A stretch of DNA of 64,000 bases from Gymnogyps californianus (GCF_018139145.2 NC_059500.1:45592072-45656071), one strand, 5' to 3'; shown: positions 1 through 13,575, counted from the stretch's first letter. Translations and numbers: made by a program. The notes: generated by a model not told the origin, from the letters alone.

Positions 1-3000
1 GAAATAAAGCACACATTGGCTATGATTTGCCAACCACATTTTTGATATAAGTGATGAAATTCCTGATTACTTTCATGTAATGTTATGGTTTGGCTGACTG
101 ATGTGTTTTGCTGGAGCATTTTATAAGTATTCATTCAAAGATAAAAATACCCTGATACTACTATGGAATTCCCCTTAATACTACATTCAGATCATGGGCT
201 ACCAATCAAAATTCAATCATTTCTCTTGTGTATTTTATTTTCTAGCTTTTACAGCTACAACAGAAACTTAATATTCAAAAATGTTTAATAAGAATAAAAA
301 AAAAAAAAAAGAAGTTTGTTTCTTGGTCCAATGTAAATACTTAGATAGCCTTATTTGCATAAATAGTGACCAGAGCCTAAATTTATGACAGCACTGACAA
401 TTTGGTGCCCACTTGTAGCTATAGAACCCTAATGCTAAACATGAATTTTAACTAATTTTTTTGCATCAAGTCTTTCTGTTTGGTTTTGTTTGGTTTTGTT
501 TTTTAACAGAATAATAGTACTTTTAATCTTCATAGGTAAAATGTGGGGAGTCCATTTTCATCTGCAGGCAGTGGTTGGCCAAATAATATTTCCACAAATA
601 TGCACTTAATTTTGATTATGGTTTTGATTTTTATATTCCTGGGCACCTTTTAAGTTCCAAAATATTTGTTAATCCAGTCTACTTGCCATAAATATTTTCA
701 GATTTCACTGACACTGATGTTTTCAGGAAGCCAATTTCCACATCCTACATATATACATTCAGAAGTCCTTCTAAGTTTACTCTTTTTGAGGATCACCCAA
801 TAGAGAGAGAAAGAATGGGACAGTTCCACCTCAAACGCCCTGGCTGATAACAGCTTAATACCAGAATTCACACAGAGAATATGGAGAATTGGTCATGATA
901 ATTAAAAAGAGTCTGAAGAATAAAAGGAACTATTTAAATACAGAAACGCATTAGGAAGCAGCATTTAACAGAAACAGAGGTCACAATTACATGGCAATTT
1001 TTTTCCCCCAAGCATTAGACATTCAGCTGTACTAAAGAAAATGGTCAAAACATAACTCAGGTTATGAGATGGATGTTTCTTAACCCAGAAATTCAGGGAA
1101 CCAATTCTCATTGCTGTGTTCTAGCTGGGTAGACCTGTTCTCCAGTTTCACTTGCTACTGTCTCTAGAATCTTCTTTAAAATAGATCATTTGCTTGTAAA
1201 CAAGATCTCTGTGGTACGAAATGGACAAATACATGTTATAAGTGCTGTTCAGGTGGGAGGGAATAGTATCCTGCTCTTTGGAAAGAACTATGTCTCAGTC
1301 ATTCCTTTAATGACTGAAGATGACAATAAGTGCCCCCCCGTATTACTGGCATGTAAGACAGGCAGAAAGTGCTATAAACTCATTAGTTTAAAAACAGAAA
1401 TTCTTACACATTTCTGAATCTTTACCAACTAAAATTGAAGTTTTCTAATTTAAAAAAAAAAAAAAATATCCAGAAGCAACTGCCCGGGAAATTCAAGAAC
1501 ATATGTCAGTAACTGATATTTTCTTATCTTCCATCAACAGTACATGCTGAAAAAAAAAGGAAAAAAAAAAGTATGGATGGCAATTAGAATGATTCTGACC
1601 ATTATTTCCAGAACAGCTTCCTTTCCCCTAAGTACTGGAAGCTTAATTGCTTACTTTATCAAAATTGTTTGTCACTAGTACAGAACTAATCTCACTTTGC
1701 AAATCCACTTCTCAGATAGTTTGCAGGTTTGATGTGTTCTGAGTGTAGATTATACAACCAAATAAACTGATTTACATTTTAAATGTACTTTTTTCTTATT
1801 AAAATTTTCTCCATGTTAGTAGTACCATATTTACTAGTGGCTGGTATACCGGAGGCAGGTATGAACATATTTATTACTTTTCCTTAGTAAGGAAGAGCAT
1901 GTTCTCATTTCTCTCTTTTTTTCTTTTTATTATGGTACCTATATACAAATTTCAGTTACATGTGCATGATCAGATTAAACAATTACTGGCAATCTTATAT
2001 AATTCTTCTACTGCTGAAAGAGCTTGTGAGGACAAAACATATTTTAAAGAATATTTATCTACACCAGCAACATAAGTTTATGAAACAAGAACAATAGATA
2101 CATCATATTTTATTGAATGCTGATAAACCATTATAAACTTTGTTACTTCACTCCAATTTAGCAAATCTGACCTTGTGTCTGACATCGGCTATGCAGTTTC
2201 TTATTCTTAATGAATTTGGGAAAATACCTTACAGAAAGAATGACACGGTCTGTCACTATGAAGTGAGCATATGTGACCAGGAGTTGTAATAACCATGTTA
2301 AGGTCAGGCAGGAATTTTCATTTCAGTACAACTCCTAAGAAAACTTACATATATTGCAAGTATGCAATTTCTTGTCCTTCCTGTGATGAAGACAACATTT
2401 AACTGAGAAAATATTAAAAAGTGTTTAAATCTCTGTCTGAGTTGTAGTCTTCCTGTAAATAGAGTGGGATGGGGTTGGTAGTGGGTGGGAGGGGAAGACT
2501 GGGAATAAGCGAGCTGACATGTTGGTGGATGTAGCCTCTAAATTTTATTTCATTCCAGTAGACTGTGTTAGAAACAATATATGAAAAATGTGTTGACATT
2601 TTAAAAATGCTGCTGAATTCAAGGAGTTGTCATCTAGATGACATCATTCCATTCAGTTTTGTCAGTTACGAGAAATGAACCGAAATCATAGTGTTGACCC
2701 AGTGCTCTCTCCACTACCTTTTACTAAGCAGAATGAGTCAAATCTTGCCAAGAATATTTGCTTTTCCACTTAACCGTAGAATGGCTTTTCTTCCCTGAAT
2801 TTTGGTGTTGCAAACAGTCCTGGGGACACCCTTATCACCAAAGGCAAATATGACAAAGACAATGGTACTCATAGAGAGCCTTAGAGTGAATTTCTATTAT
2901 GTCAAATAGCTCTATGCTTTTTTGCACGCTTTTTTAGGGAAGGTTTTTTTTTTCAAATGGCAGCTGCAGTAAAATTGTAAGTGATGTACTGCACATGACA

Positions 3001-3070
3001 GCCTTTATATAATAATTTATCCTTCATGGCAGGAAGGAATTCCACAAGTGCCACCACTTACTACAATTGT
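1..3070. other. Noncoding stretch, unique sequence
   Basis: No gene or recognisable repeat is seen. It holds A-homopolymers at 296-310 and 1452-1466, an A-rich run near 1553-1570 and a perfect POU octamer ATTTGCAT at 353-360. The longest plus-strand frame (1190-1417, 75 codons) has no recognisable domain and no conserved-looking splice context, so it is treated as chance. Confidence 0.7.
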
Positions 3071-3074
3071 TTCA

Positions 3075-3140
3075 GTTCATAGAGCTTATAGTTGGAAGGA
3101 GCTTCTGGGTAATTTGGTGCAAGACTCAACCTATGTATTA
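3075..3140 (-). mobile_element. Probable decayed CR1 LINE 3' tail
   Basis: The segment reads like the reverse complement of a CR1 3' end. It has a degenerate CATAGA.. start, then the core GTTGGAAGGAGCTTCTGG, then a degraded version of the GGT..TGGTCCAACC block. Divergence is high and only the terminal 60-70 bp is recognisable, so this is an old 5'-truncated insertion. CR1 is the dominant LINE of birds. The call is by motif recognition only. Confidence 0.5.
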
Positions 3141-4222
3141 GATTTCCTCAAGTAACATGTCTTTTTTAAGCTACTGTCTGTTTGAGCACACCAGATGGAG
3201 CTTTAGTGACTTCCTTGTTGGTGACTGTATTAACCCACTGATACCTAACTTGAATTTCTTCGGTCAAGCTGCTATTTTTTAGCATGACTCCAAATTTAAG
3301 CTCCCAGCTTCCTGAGCACTCCTCCCCCCCCCCCCCCTTTTCTTTTTTATTTAATAAACACTTATGGTGAAATAAATAAGCACCAATCTATGCTTCCTAA
3401 GTTACAAATGTGAAGCCTAGCTGAACATAATCAGATGGCTTCATAGTAAATGGGATTGTAGAGCCATTTGAGACTGTAGCTTCTTGAAACTGAGTGTGTT
3501 GTCTGTTACTTTCATTGGCAGTATCTGTGAAGACAATGTCTTCATCCAAGTTTCATCAAAGTTCTTCTACAACTGGCATAAGACAAAAGAGGCCAGAGAG
3601 CCTTGCCGAGTAAACTGGAATTCACAGTGAGAGTTAATTCTACCTTGGAGAATTGGTGCTCAGAAAAGCTCTAAGAGTTTTGTTCGGAAGGGCCTTTGTT
3701 TCACAGTAGACAAGAAACAGCCTGGATGTCTGACAACCCCTCAGGTTTTTCCAGATTTAAAATCCATTGTGCCAAGATCTTCTAAGGCAAACAGCTGTTG
3801 AGTTGACCAGTTCACCATCATATTTCCTTGGTGCTTAACTTTGATATGTTTTCTTCCTATCTCTTTTTCAAGCTTTTTCTACAGTTACATTTTATGGAAT
3901 GTACCATGTTAACCTTTCTTCATTTTTACATCCTTTCTAATTCGTTGAGTGTCCTTTTGTGGAAGAAAATTTTATATGAGTATACCACTGTGTCAATGTT
4001 GTGTAAGAAATTATTGCATCCCTTATTTTACAGAGTTTAAGATTGAAGTACTTTCATTGCAAGTTTTGAATCTCCTGCAGACTGCCAAGGAAGGATTCAT
4101 ACTTCCTAAATCTGCTCCCTCTGATCTGTTGTCTCATTTGTCTTGTATCATTTCAAGGTAGCAGGAGCTATTTTTTTCAAGCTTTTGACTGATTTAAAAA
4201 TTGCCATATGGAGTGTTTTCAG
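3141..4222. other. Noncoding stretch with C-homopolymer
   Basis: No gene is supported. A run of 14 C at 3324-3337 is followed by a T-rich stretch. Small frames between 3828 and 4376 are AT-rich, overlap one another and match no family I know. Confidence 0.7.
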
Positions 4223-4290
4223 CTCTTCCTTCCTTCCTTCCTTCCTTCCTTCCTTCCTTCCTTCCTTCCTTCCTTCCTTCCTTCCTTTTT
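4223..4290. repeat. (CTTC)n microsatellite
   Basis: A homopyrimidine tract on the plus strand. The core 4226-4287 is about 15 perfect TTCC units with no interruption, ending in a short T run. Long uninterrupted copies of this kind are usually length-polymorphic. An apparent frame of repeated FLPS residues through it is an artefact of the repeat. Confidence 0.97.
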
Positions 4291-7200
4291 GTTACGTATT
4301 TTTTTTATTTATAGCAGAATTTTCTACTATATTCATCGGCAGATATTTCGTCGTTTTGCAGTTTATCTTTACATAGTGTAAATAACACTTGTACCTTGAC
4401 AAAAGGCAAGAGATTTATGAAGAGGGATCTCTGCAAATTTCATCATTTCATGGGATATATTTTCTACAGAGAAAACGCAAGAAATTTTCACAGTTACTGG
4501 AGATTCTGAAGAATATTATTTGTCAATGTAAAATCTGAATTTGGGACGGAAAGTGCCACTCAGCAGGGAACTGATGAAGATTTCCTTGGTAGTCCACCTT
4601 TGATGGACAAATTACCAGCCAGGCAGGCACTTTTTTCCCTAACTGCTTGTATGAGGGGTTTCAATTACACATCACCGGGCTGGACTCCAATTAGGAGACC
4701 AAATTGTGGGGAAGATATTACCATATTTTAACCTGTTTAATAGAGATAAAAAGTGGTATGTGTCTAGTGTTATGCTCTGATGGACAGCTGAGTCCTTTCC
4801 AAAGCATGGTCTATTACTGTTTCAAAACAAACCTAAACCAGTCTAAACTGGGAGGTATAGTTTCCTAACTTTGTTTTGAGAAATGGCTGATCTAGTTTTG
4901 CTGACATTGAAAAGAGCTCCGCCTGAGGCAGACTGTCAGCATGGACAATCTTAACCCGAACAGCTGAAGTTTGACCAAGGTATGTAAACCAGGGTATTTT
5001 AATGGAAAGCATTAGACAGCCTTGATGATATCAGATTATGCTCCCTATGAACAAGAATTAATCCACTGGTCAGTGCTGGCTATGCTTTGACATCTATGCT
5101 ATCATTATAAACATTTGCTCTGACAGAATCTCCTTGAAGATCCATCAATAACTCAATAGCAGTATGTCCCAGTAAGTAAAATATTTTAAACGTGATTTCA
5201 AAGTAGATGACATCCCTTTAAAAATGCTGCTGCAAGAAGTTATATGGGAAAATGATACGTCAACATAAGGAGAAACAAATGGCTCTTGATTGATTCTTAA
5301 CATTTCTGTCATAAGAAGAGTTGATTTAATTAATGTACTTTATTAAATGAAGTGAAATACAGCTGGGTTAGTATATTAAGACAGCACTAGGAAGATGTGC
5401 ACTGCATAAGCACAAAGTTTTAAGGATCGAGGTTAGATTATCTTTCTGCCAAGATAATATATTAGTGATCAAAGCTGACATTGACAGCTATGGGAAAGAG
5501 ATAACATACTTAGACATCTTACAGCGAAAGATGTGAGCAAAAGACTCCTCTGTCTCCCCTGCCTGCCAGTTGCTGCTGAAGGGCATTTAAAGTCTTTTCC
5601 CTTGTTGTTATACTTGCTGGTGGAAAGGAATTCCAAACAGGGACTCTGTGGTCTTTCTACCCCCCTTCCCAGAACTGTAAAGGAATGCTTCATTCAGTCT
5701 TCTCATTCATTGTACATTTATTTGAAAATCAGCCACAGTACTGATCTACTATCAGGTATAAATCCCACAGGATTTCTTTGGTTAGGCTGGTCATATATTG
5801 AATATGAAAATAGGAAATTAGGCTGCAGAAAATCAGGCACATAAATACAGATTAGTCTCCCTGCAATACCTTTCTACAATATCAAAGTAGAAAGCGATAC
5901 CAGTACTTTTGACAAACAGTGACAGGTGACGTTGCCACTCAGCTTCCTCAGAAAAAGTTGTATGACAGATTATACATGTTGTATGTATATTATGTGAAAA
6001 CATATCTGTTTCACAGCTTTAAAAAATGTTATCAGGGCTATATACTTTGTTTAAAACAAAACAAAATTTGAAATACTGAAGTAATCCTTTCCCTCTTGGT
6101 GAAAGTAGAGGGAAATGCATTTTGCCCCACTGTGAAAATCATTTAAATGTCACATATTCAAGAGTTTAATTTGGGGATGTTTTTATGCATAAGTCTTATT
6201 TAAGGTGCAACCATGAAAAACAGATAGCAAAAATATATGTCTCTGTGTGTCTATGTATGTCTGTAAATGTGTGTGTATTGGTGTTCAAATAAATAAATAG
6301 CATATTCTGGGTTTTATTTTTAATGCCCACATGGGAAGCTCAAGTGAGAAGTGAAGTTCTACAGGACAAGATTAATAAGGTACTAAACAGTGTAAAGACT
6401 TGTTTGCTGATGGAAACGGAATTAAGGGCATATTTCCTGTAGAGAGGGGAATGAGGTGTGGAAAGATTACGAAAAGGTAAGTACCATATATAGCAGTGGA
6501 ACTGAAGTCTATGACTTAAGCAGTACTCAGAAAAGGTACAAGGAAGTAGAGATGAGGTGAGAGGCCAAAGCACAAATTCACTCTAATTCAGAGCAGGGTT
6601 TCAGATCAAGTCTCTGTTTAGTTGGGCAAATTCTCTCTCCCCTGGATTGCTGAGGTATCCTCAGCAGTATCAGAGAGAAATCCTTTAACCTTTGCTATCA
6701 AGTAATCCCCATTTGAGGACCCAGTAAGAGAAAGAGAGCTAGCAGGTCTTTTGCTTAATTGGGATGGTGACTTAAGAGTGGAAACCACTATAGTCAAAGA
6801 TCCTAATCAAGATTATAGGGGTATTTTAACTCTATTTAACTCTATAGGGGTATTGCAACTCTAAGAGTACCTACCAGAAGTATCCACACCAGAATAGCCT
6901 AGTGTGTGGTGGGTAGGACGCTCTAGGGAGATAATGCTCTAAATCATTTATCAGTTAGAAGTAGTCAAACACCACTTGTATTTCGTAACTCTGCATTCAA
7001 AGAACTATCTTGCAGCTGAAGTTGCGATCAAATTCAGGTCGCATTTGTTGATAGGAAACCAGAGGAGTGTTTCTCAAGTGATGCCAAACAAATATAAATA
7101 AAAAAATGATGTGGTTTCTTGTTCCAAAGGAAAAAAAAAAAACCCAACCCAAAACCACCACACCACCCCCATTTTCAAGAATGAATGCCTCTGCCTTCTG

Positions 7201-7489
7201 GTCACAGATTTAGTTAGGCCTGTGGTGAGCTGTCATGTGAGACCTTCAGACTAGTCCCTGGCTTGACAAAGAAATAGTCAGATGACTTTTTCTTGAGAAA
7301 ATGGCATCCAAAAGAGGATTTAACAAAGTTAAACAATGGGGAATATTTCAAGTGAAGTTAGGAAGTATAGATACCTATGAAGAATGCAGTTACCAAATGT
7401 AACATTTGCCATGGGGACCTAAGTAGCTGCTTTTTAATGTTTGCTTGTTTGAATATACAATTTTCTCTTGGTACACAGGTAGATCTCAG
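4291..7489. other. Noncoding stretch, unique sequence
   Basis: No gene is supported. It holds a TG-rich low-complexity patch around 6238-6280, an imperfect 29-bp-period tandem duplication at 6814-6863, and an A-run followed by an AC/CCA-rich patch at about 7129-7176. Frames at 5469-5844 and 6340-6573 are short, occur on both strands and are unrecognised. Confidence 0.65.
6814..6863. repeat. Short tandem duplication, 29-bp period
   Basis: A 21-nt unit beginning TATAGGGGTATT and ending AACTCTA occurs at 6814-6834 and again at 6843-6863 with two mismatches. Part of the unit end (TTTAACTCTA) is repeated once more between them. This looks like a local replication-slippage duplication. Confidence 0.8.
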
Positions 7490-8960
7490 ATACTGTATGC
7501 ACAATTACCCTGCAGATATGCAGATGGAGAGCCCAGAAAAGCAGTCTAATGCCACCGTTCCTTACTTACTGAGGCAGTGGCTATATCTCAGTGCAGAAGT
7601 TCCCCATCACAGTGGAGCTCTTGCTTCCTTACGGATTTCACTGCATGGTCTGAGGTACGGGCTGGCAGGAGCTCTGCAGATCCATTGAGACAGGGATTCA
7701 GTCCTAGATGTATCTGTAGGGAAGAAAAAACATTCCCGCCAAAGGTGTTCACCTCTATGTGCTTCTTCCTTAAACAAAGAAGATCTGGGCTTTTGACAGT
7801 GTTAGAAAAGGAACACAATGTGCTTAACTGCAGTCAGGTTTGCTTTACCCCACAGGGGTCCCTGTGCCAGCTTATACGTGACATATAACCCAGATGCAAG
7901 GACCCCGCAAAGCTTAACTCACAGGGCCTCTTCAATTCAAGGCTATCTACTCCTTTGTGTTCCTCTGCCCTCAAAGGCAGCATTACCAGAAATGCATTCA
8001 TGAGAGCTTTTGTCACATCAGTGGCAGAGGCACTAAGATGCAGTTAGAAGCCCTGGGGAGGTTGCTTTCAGTGCTCAGCTGTGTGCTAATATTGTCTCAG
8101 TTAAGTTCTGGCATTCACTCAGCATTTTGCTGCCACTGGCATAGTGTGGAAAAGATGGCAAACCACTGAAGAAGTGCAATAAGTAGCCCTTCTTTAGTAA
8201 ACTTCTACAAGTCCTTGTGTCATGGGAAGTCTGTATATTTTTACAGTGAGAAGATTTGTCATACTGCCTCCAAGAACATACTTCAGTCCTGTTATTTCAA
8301 AATGAGTGCCTTTGCTTTTTTGCACCATCAGCTTTTCAGCTTTCTGCAGCTGAGGAATCTGATACTGCAGACTGAAGATGGCTGTATTGTCAAAATATAG
8401 GTCTTGTAGACTGGAATGATGAGGAACAAATGAAACCTTTATAACCCAGCAGAAGTTACAATAGAGATTCACATTTCCCAGAGAAAATTTTTACTTTCAT
8501 AGCTCTTTTCAGGTTTTGTATGGGCAGGCAAGCTACAGGCAGGCACTGTCATCTCAGACATTCCTTGCAGACGAGTCAAGATAGCTGTCCCCACAGTCAG
8601 CTCCCCAGGAGCCCAGCTGTGTTCCTGTGAGTCTGACTGGTGTTATCCCCATCTGTGTGGGCATCTGACTAGTCACTCTTGACTAGAGCAAACCATCAAA
8701 ATTCTGCCCTGTTCAAGGTTGTGGTTTTTTAAGTGTTCAGTTGGACAAGATCAAAGAATTAGAGAGTCCAGTGTGTTCAGTTCTGATTCCCACTTTGTGG
8801 TCCCTTCTCTCATGCTGCTTCCCTTGTGATTCCTGGGCTCCCAAGCATAAGCCTACTATTAGACAAAGTTCTTAGCTTTGCCCTTTGGTCTATTGTTTCC
8901 TTTGGCAAGTACTGCGTATGTTTTCTGACTTCAGCCTGGCCTTAACCACTGGGCTTGACT
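7490..8960. other. Higher-GC noncoding block, unassigned
   Basis: This block is visibly richer in GC than its surroundings, and overlapping open frames of 60-103 codons cluster on both strands between 7377 and 8472. None shows a domain, and the two-strand overlap argues for composition rather than selection. It could be an unrecognised old repeat or an unconstrained GC patch. I can assign no function. Confidence 0.5.
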
Positions 8961-11900
8961 TATCACTTCTTGATCAAGAGCCCCAGTCACTGCCAATACC
9001 CTTAGCAATGAGATTGGAGAGCACTTGGGAGCTTTTGAATTAATTTGTTTCAGAGTCTTATGAAGACAAGAAAACATAACAAAATGTATCTCCAGGCCAT
9101 GACGTCAGTGCAAAGCTAAAGGTTATCCCCATACCTTTAATTTATAAAGTTGTCCAAGAAATCACACCTATTTTAATGTAAATCATTACATTCATACTAA
9201 ACCATCACCATCTGCTTTAAAAAGCAGACAAAGAGGCACATTTAATATAACCCATACAAAAAGCAGAGGTAAGACAGAAAATGAATTATGTTTTCAGAGC
9301 AGTTCAGCAGCATCTGGGAAGTCTTTCCTCATATTTCATTAATCATGGAGAAACTGCTTACTCTCCTGATGTGTTGCCTTTATGCAAAAAAGAAACAGGA
9401 TGCTCGAAGAAGAGTTCCAGCATTATTGTACTTCTGAAACTACTGAGATTTCTGCAGCTTTTTGTCATCTTACCAAGATTGAAGCTGGCAGTGTTAAGAC
9501 CTTTTATAAATATTGGTTTAGCAATTGCTTTATGGAGGTGAAGTTCAACGTCAATATGCACTGTTAGCTGTAAATAACCTCTTTAAAAAAAGTTCAGGAA
9601 CTTTCAATATAAGGGGAAACTGGCATTTTTTAGTCTGCAGAAGCGTATGGAACATTGAGATTTGCAATGCCAGTCTTCCATATAGGTTTAATAATTTCTG
9701 ATTTGTTTTGCTCCAGGTGGTTGGGATTTTTTAAGTTAAAAATCTGAGAGGGGGGAAAAAAAGTAAAACTAATTTGTTGTTAGACAGAATTATATGGGTA
9801 TGTAGAATGGAGTGATGATGTAAAGTTTTATTTGTTATATTATTACAAGAAGAAATTGAAAAACCCACACTCTGCCAAAAAGTCAATCTTAGTTAGTTGG
9901 TCTTAATTTTACAGAAGTCATTTTGTTTATCTCTGCTTTTTCTCACTTGTTTCACATTGACCTTGAGTGCAGATATGCACTGAAATAATTTTGAGTTCTA
10001 GTATTTTCTGTGACTTTTTGTAGAACTTTCATGTGAGTCATTATAAATTTACAAAAGCTTAATTTACACTTGCTTAGCTCCTCTATGGTATGAAGAAAGA
10101 CAACTCTCAAACATTTTCACCGATTTGTACTATAAAATTTCTATTTCTTGAGGATCATAGCTAATAGAAACCTTTTAGATTCAAAATCATTATTTCACAT
10201 TATAATTTTAAAAAAGGACTTTTTAATTAAATGTATCAGATAAAATATTTTACTCTTCTTCAGTTTCAGAATTTAGCTGTATAATCTTGCGACTACTTCA
10301 TTAGTAGATACTAATTTAGGCATTTATTTATGAAAATAAAATCTCCTACAACTCTGAACCTTACATGTCAAAATTGTGTCTTACCAGGTTTTGTCTTATT
10401 CACCCCCTCTATACTTTTGGAACATGTGCCTGTCACAGTAAGTCATAAATTAAAAACGTCCTTCACTGTTGCAGGTTCAAATATCTCAACCCTAAAGTGT
10501 GGTTGGTAGAAGTGCAGCTCCTCAATTTACGTGTGTGCAGTCTGCATGCACAAAACTCAGTTTATCCAGGCACAAAGTGAGAGTGCTGCCTATCAGCTGT
10601 GCCACTGACATAAAACTCCAGCATTAATTGTGGAAGCTATTTTGAAATTGTATCCCCATCATACTGCATGCAAACAGGAGTGTCACGCTACTGAATGATT
10701 TATTACAGCTTCAAGGGTAGCATATGCTGCAACAGGCTTTTGCACGGATGGGAGGCGATCTGCTATGAATGCGCAGCCTAGGAAAAGTAGTCTTTGGTGA
10801 GGGACAGGCCAGGCCACTAGGTGACACTACCACACCACAGATGAGCAAGTCGAACATTATTTATCCAGCAGGTAAAAAATACTCCGGAGTACTAGCTTTT
10901 CCTATAGTTGATAATATTTATCAGACCTATTTTTAAACATAAAGATTATTATTCTTATTTTTTTAAAAGTTCACACCACATAATCTGTGTGGGGAATATT
11001 CAGATTAAAAAAAAAAAGACAAAACAACACTTTGTTCGGCCTTACTTTGTTGCTCAGTTATTACCTCTGTTCACCACTATTAAGATAAATGGGCAGATGG
11101 GAATAGCAAAGTTTCAGCTCGGTGTTATCAACTCAGTCTCTTATTCTGAGTTGTTTTCTGATGTTTGTTTGAAGCATTAAGTCAGGGTGGTTTTTATAGA
11201 GGCACTACAGACAAACTAAAATTTAAAGAAAGATAGTAAAATTTTCAGGGTAGTATAAGTCACGTATGTTTTTCTTACTATTACCACTATTGCTGATGAA
11301 AATTTCAAGGTAATAAATGAGTGTTTCTGATAATTTTTTCAAATTTTTTTTTTTAATACTAATGGGTATAACACTAGATATGAATGCATCCTGTCTGTAA
11401 AACATATCTTAAGTAATCTTGGACCCTATATGTATATATATAAAATCATAATCTAGCTAAACCAAAAGAACTGAAAAACAGTACGTATCATGCTAATGAA
11501 AACCAAGGATGTTTTCCGCTATTTTTCTTTTATTTGAAAGCGTGCTTTGAAAATGAATGAGTCAAATACTGTCAGAAGAAATGATAACTGAACTCAGGTT
11601 CATGTTAAAGGCTCCCAGACTAGATACAATTATCAATGATAAAATAACCTTGACAGTGGTTCAGTCCAATTTGCACCACAGCAGTTATTATTGTTAGCAG
11701 GGTTTTTTTTCTCTTCTTGTTTTTGTTTCTTTAACCCTTTTGATTTCCTCATTGGGCTTTTCCCAGAAGAATTTGAGGCTAACAATTTTTGATGGATGAT
11801 AGCAACTTCATTTTCCAACAGTCACATTCTTCATGTAGGAACAACATGCTTTGTTTAAGGAGGTTGAAGTGCAAATGAAGAAGTGCTATTCCCAGGCAAT

Positions 11901-13235
11901 GCTAAGCCTGCAACTCTAAACTGTAATATTGAACTGTCTTCAGTACAGTGTAGACAGAAATCCTATTTTGTTTTTAAACTGCAAGTTTTGCATCCATTAG
12001 CTACATGGTTCGTAATTAGTGTTTGGGCCAAACAAAGAGTCAATATGATGTCATGTCTAGACAACATGTAAATTAATATGAAAGCAATTGAGTTACAAAT
12101 TCTATACTAATACAAATTAATCTGAATTAAGTTTAATCCACAGTTATTAACTGATTAAATGTGGCTGTTGGTAGCTACAGGGTGCTGACTTCCATCTGTG
12201 ATTATTAGGGGCACAGCTTAATCACTGATTCTGCACTGAGAAATATTTAAAGCAAATGTCATATACAGTGACTCTTCATGCTTGTTCACTGAATGGAACA
12301 TCTAAGAATGGAAATCATAAATCTACATTTTTAAAATATGTAGAAAGTCTATCTTGATTTTCATAATTAGCTTCTGGTTAGAGACAGCTTAGTTCTTGTT
12401 CTGTTGACTCTGACTGGCTTCGTGTTTTTTCCTTTGAGAAGTGCACATCTCTGTAGGTGAAATTATAGGCCTTTGTGAAAAGTAATACAGATTTCTAATA
12501 TTTCCATTATTATTATTCAAAATATGTGAAACCTGTTGCCAGAAATAAGCAAGTATGTGTCTGACATAATCCCATGCCACCAAAGCTGCTTACATTTCAG
12601 AGCTGGATATTCACAAATGTAAACAACACAGTGACAGACGTGTCCACTAAAATTGCAAAAATGTTGATGGGAGCTGACAGAGCAAGGATCAGAGTAAATT
12701 CTGTGTAGATTTATGTAATAATTTGTTAGAAAAAAAATGTTTCCCTTTTATGCCATGCATATTGCATTTAAATTGTTTCATATTCCTTGTAGTTTTTCAG
12801 TACTAGTAATAGGTAAAATTAATGTTTAAAAAAATATAATAGAGATGAAAATTACCTCACTACAGAAAGCTGCAGTGTCTGTGATTTATCAACAAAGCAA
12901 AACTACAGACAATTACTGGCTGATATTTTCTGTGACATTTTGGGGGGTTTTTTTGTGGGTTTTGTTTTCTGTTTTTACTAAAAACCAGCTAAAAAGGTTA
13001 GGGAAAGTATTTTATCTCTTCTTTCTTTGTGACTGAACAACTAGTTCATCAGAAAATTGTCTCAAAGCTTTGGAATCTATTATGAATCTATCATACAGTG
13101 TATATATAGCTGATAATTGCAAACTGTGATATCAAAACCAGGGTCATTCTCTTCTATAGACTCTTTTATAGACATCCTACTCATTGCCATAATAACTGAA
13201 GCTGTCATGACAGTGGTCTGTGCCTAGCATGAAGC
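8961..13235. other. Noncoding stretch, unique AT-rich sequence
   Basis: No gene is supported. Frames at 9281-9567 (up to 86 codons, two plus frames and one minus frame overlapping) and 10908-11180 are unrecognised. Around 12095-12260 there is a run of TAAT/ATTA motifs. No LINE or LTR sequence was recognised. Confidence 0.6.
12095..12260. promoter_or_regulatory. Candidate homeodomain-motif cluster
   Basis: Several ATTA/TTAAT-type cores sit close together (AATTAATC near 12117, GAATTAAG, TTTAATCC, GATTAAAT, TTAATCAC), with a less AT-rich centre near 12160-12220. Such clusters are common in developmental enhancers but also arise by chance in AT-rich DNA. No conservation data are available here. 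Confidence 0.25.
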
Positions 13236-13239
13236 CCTA

Positions 13240-13550
13240 AACAATTCTGACAAGCTGCAGCTCATTAAGGGACAGTCATTTTGTTGAAATGTCTATCAGC
13301 TCTCAGGGATGTACCAAGATGAATAGACCCAAAACAATAGCTCCATTTGTTAGAGCAGTAGCTTCTCTAATACATGATGAGACAATCAAGCCAAGCCGCC
13401 TTCAGCACAAAGACATAATTAATCAAATGGACAAATGGTTCAAAAATTGCTCTAGTATATTCTGTAGTGGACAGGGGTTTCCATGGAAACATTGGCATTG
13501 GCATCACAGTTAATGACCATTCTGTACAATGAAGTTCCAAAAAAGATAGC
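13240..13550. promoter_or_regulatory. Candidate conserved noncoding element with RFX-type X-box
   Basis: The segment is balanced in composition and free of recognised repeats. It contains a perfect 14-bp palindrome GTTTCCATGGAAAC at 13477-13490. That matches the two-half-site X-box architecture bound by RFX factors (GTTNCCATGGNAAC). Homeodomain-like cores (CTCATTAAG, TTAATCAAAT) lie upstream and CAGTTAATGACC lies just downstream. A 74-codon plus-strand frame crosses it but resembles no protein I know. The enhancer role is inference. Confidence 0.35.
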
Positions 13551-13575
13551 CATAGAGGGGAAAAAAAAATTTTCC

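Noticed and set aside
1190..1417. 75-codon plus-strand frame as a small gene
   Set aside because: No recognisable domain, AT-rich, no splice or promoter context; length is within chance for 64 kb in six frames.
4143..4376. Protein with FLPS repeats
   Set aside because: Created by reading through the CTTC microsatellite.
6340..6573. Minus-strand pyrimidine-rich frame as an L2 fragment
   Set aside because: Only one vague block (CCTCATCTCTACTTCC on the minus strand); not enough for a call.
9281..9567. 86-codon hydrophobic frame as a membrane protein
   Set aside because: Two other frames overlap it on both strands; no family resemblance and no gene context.
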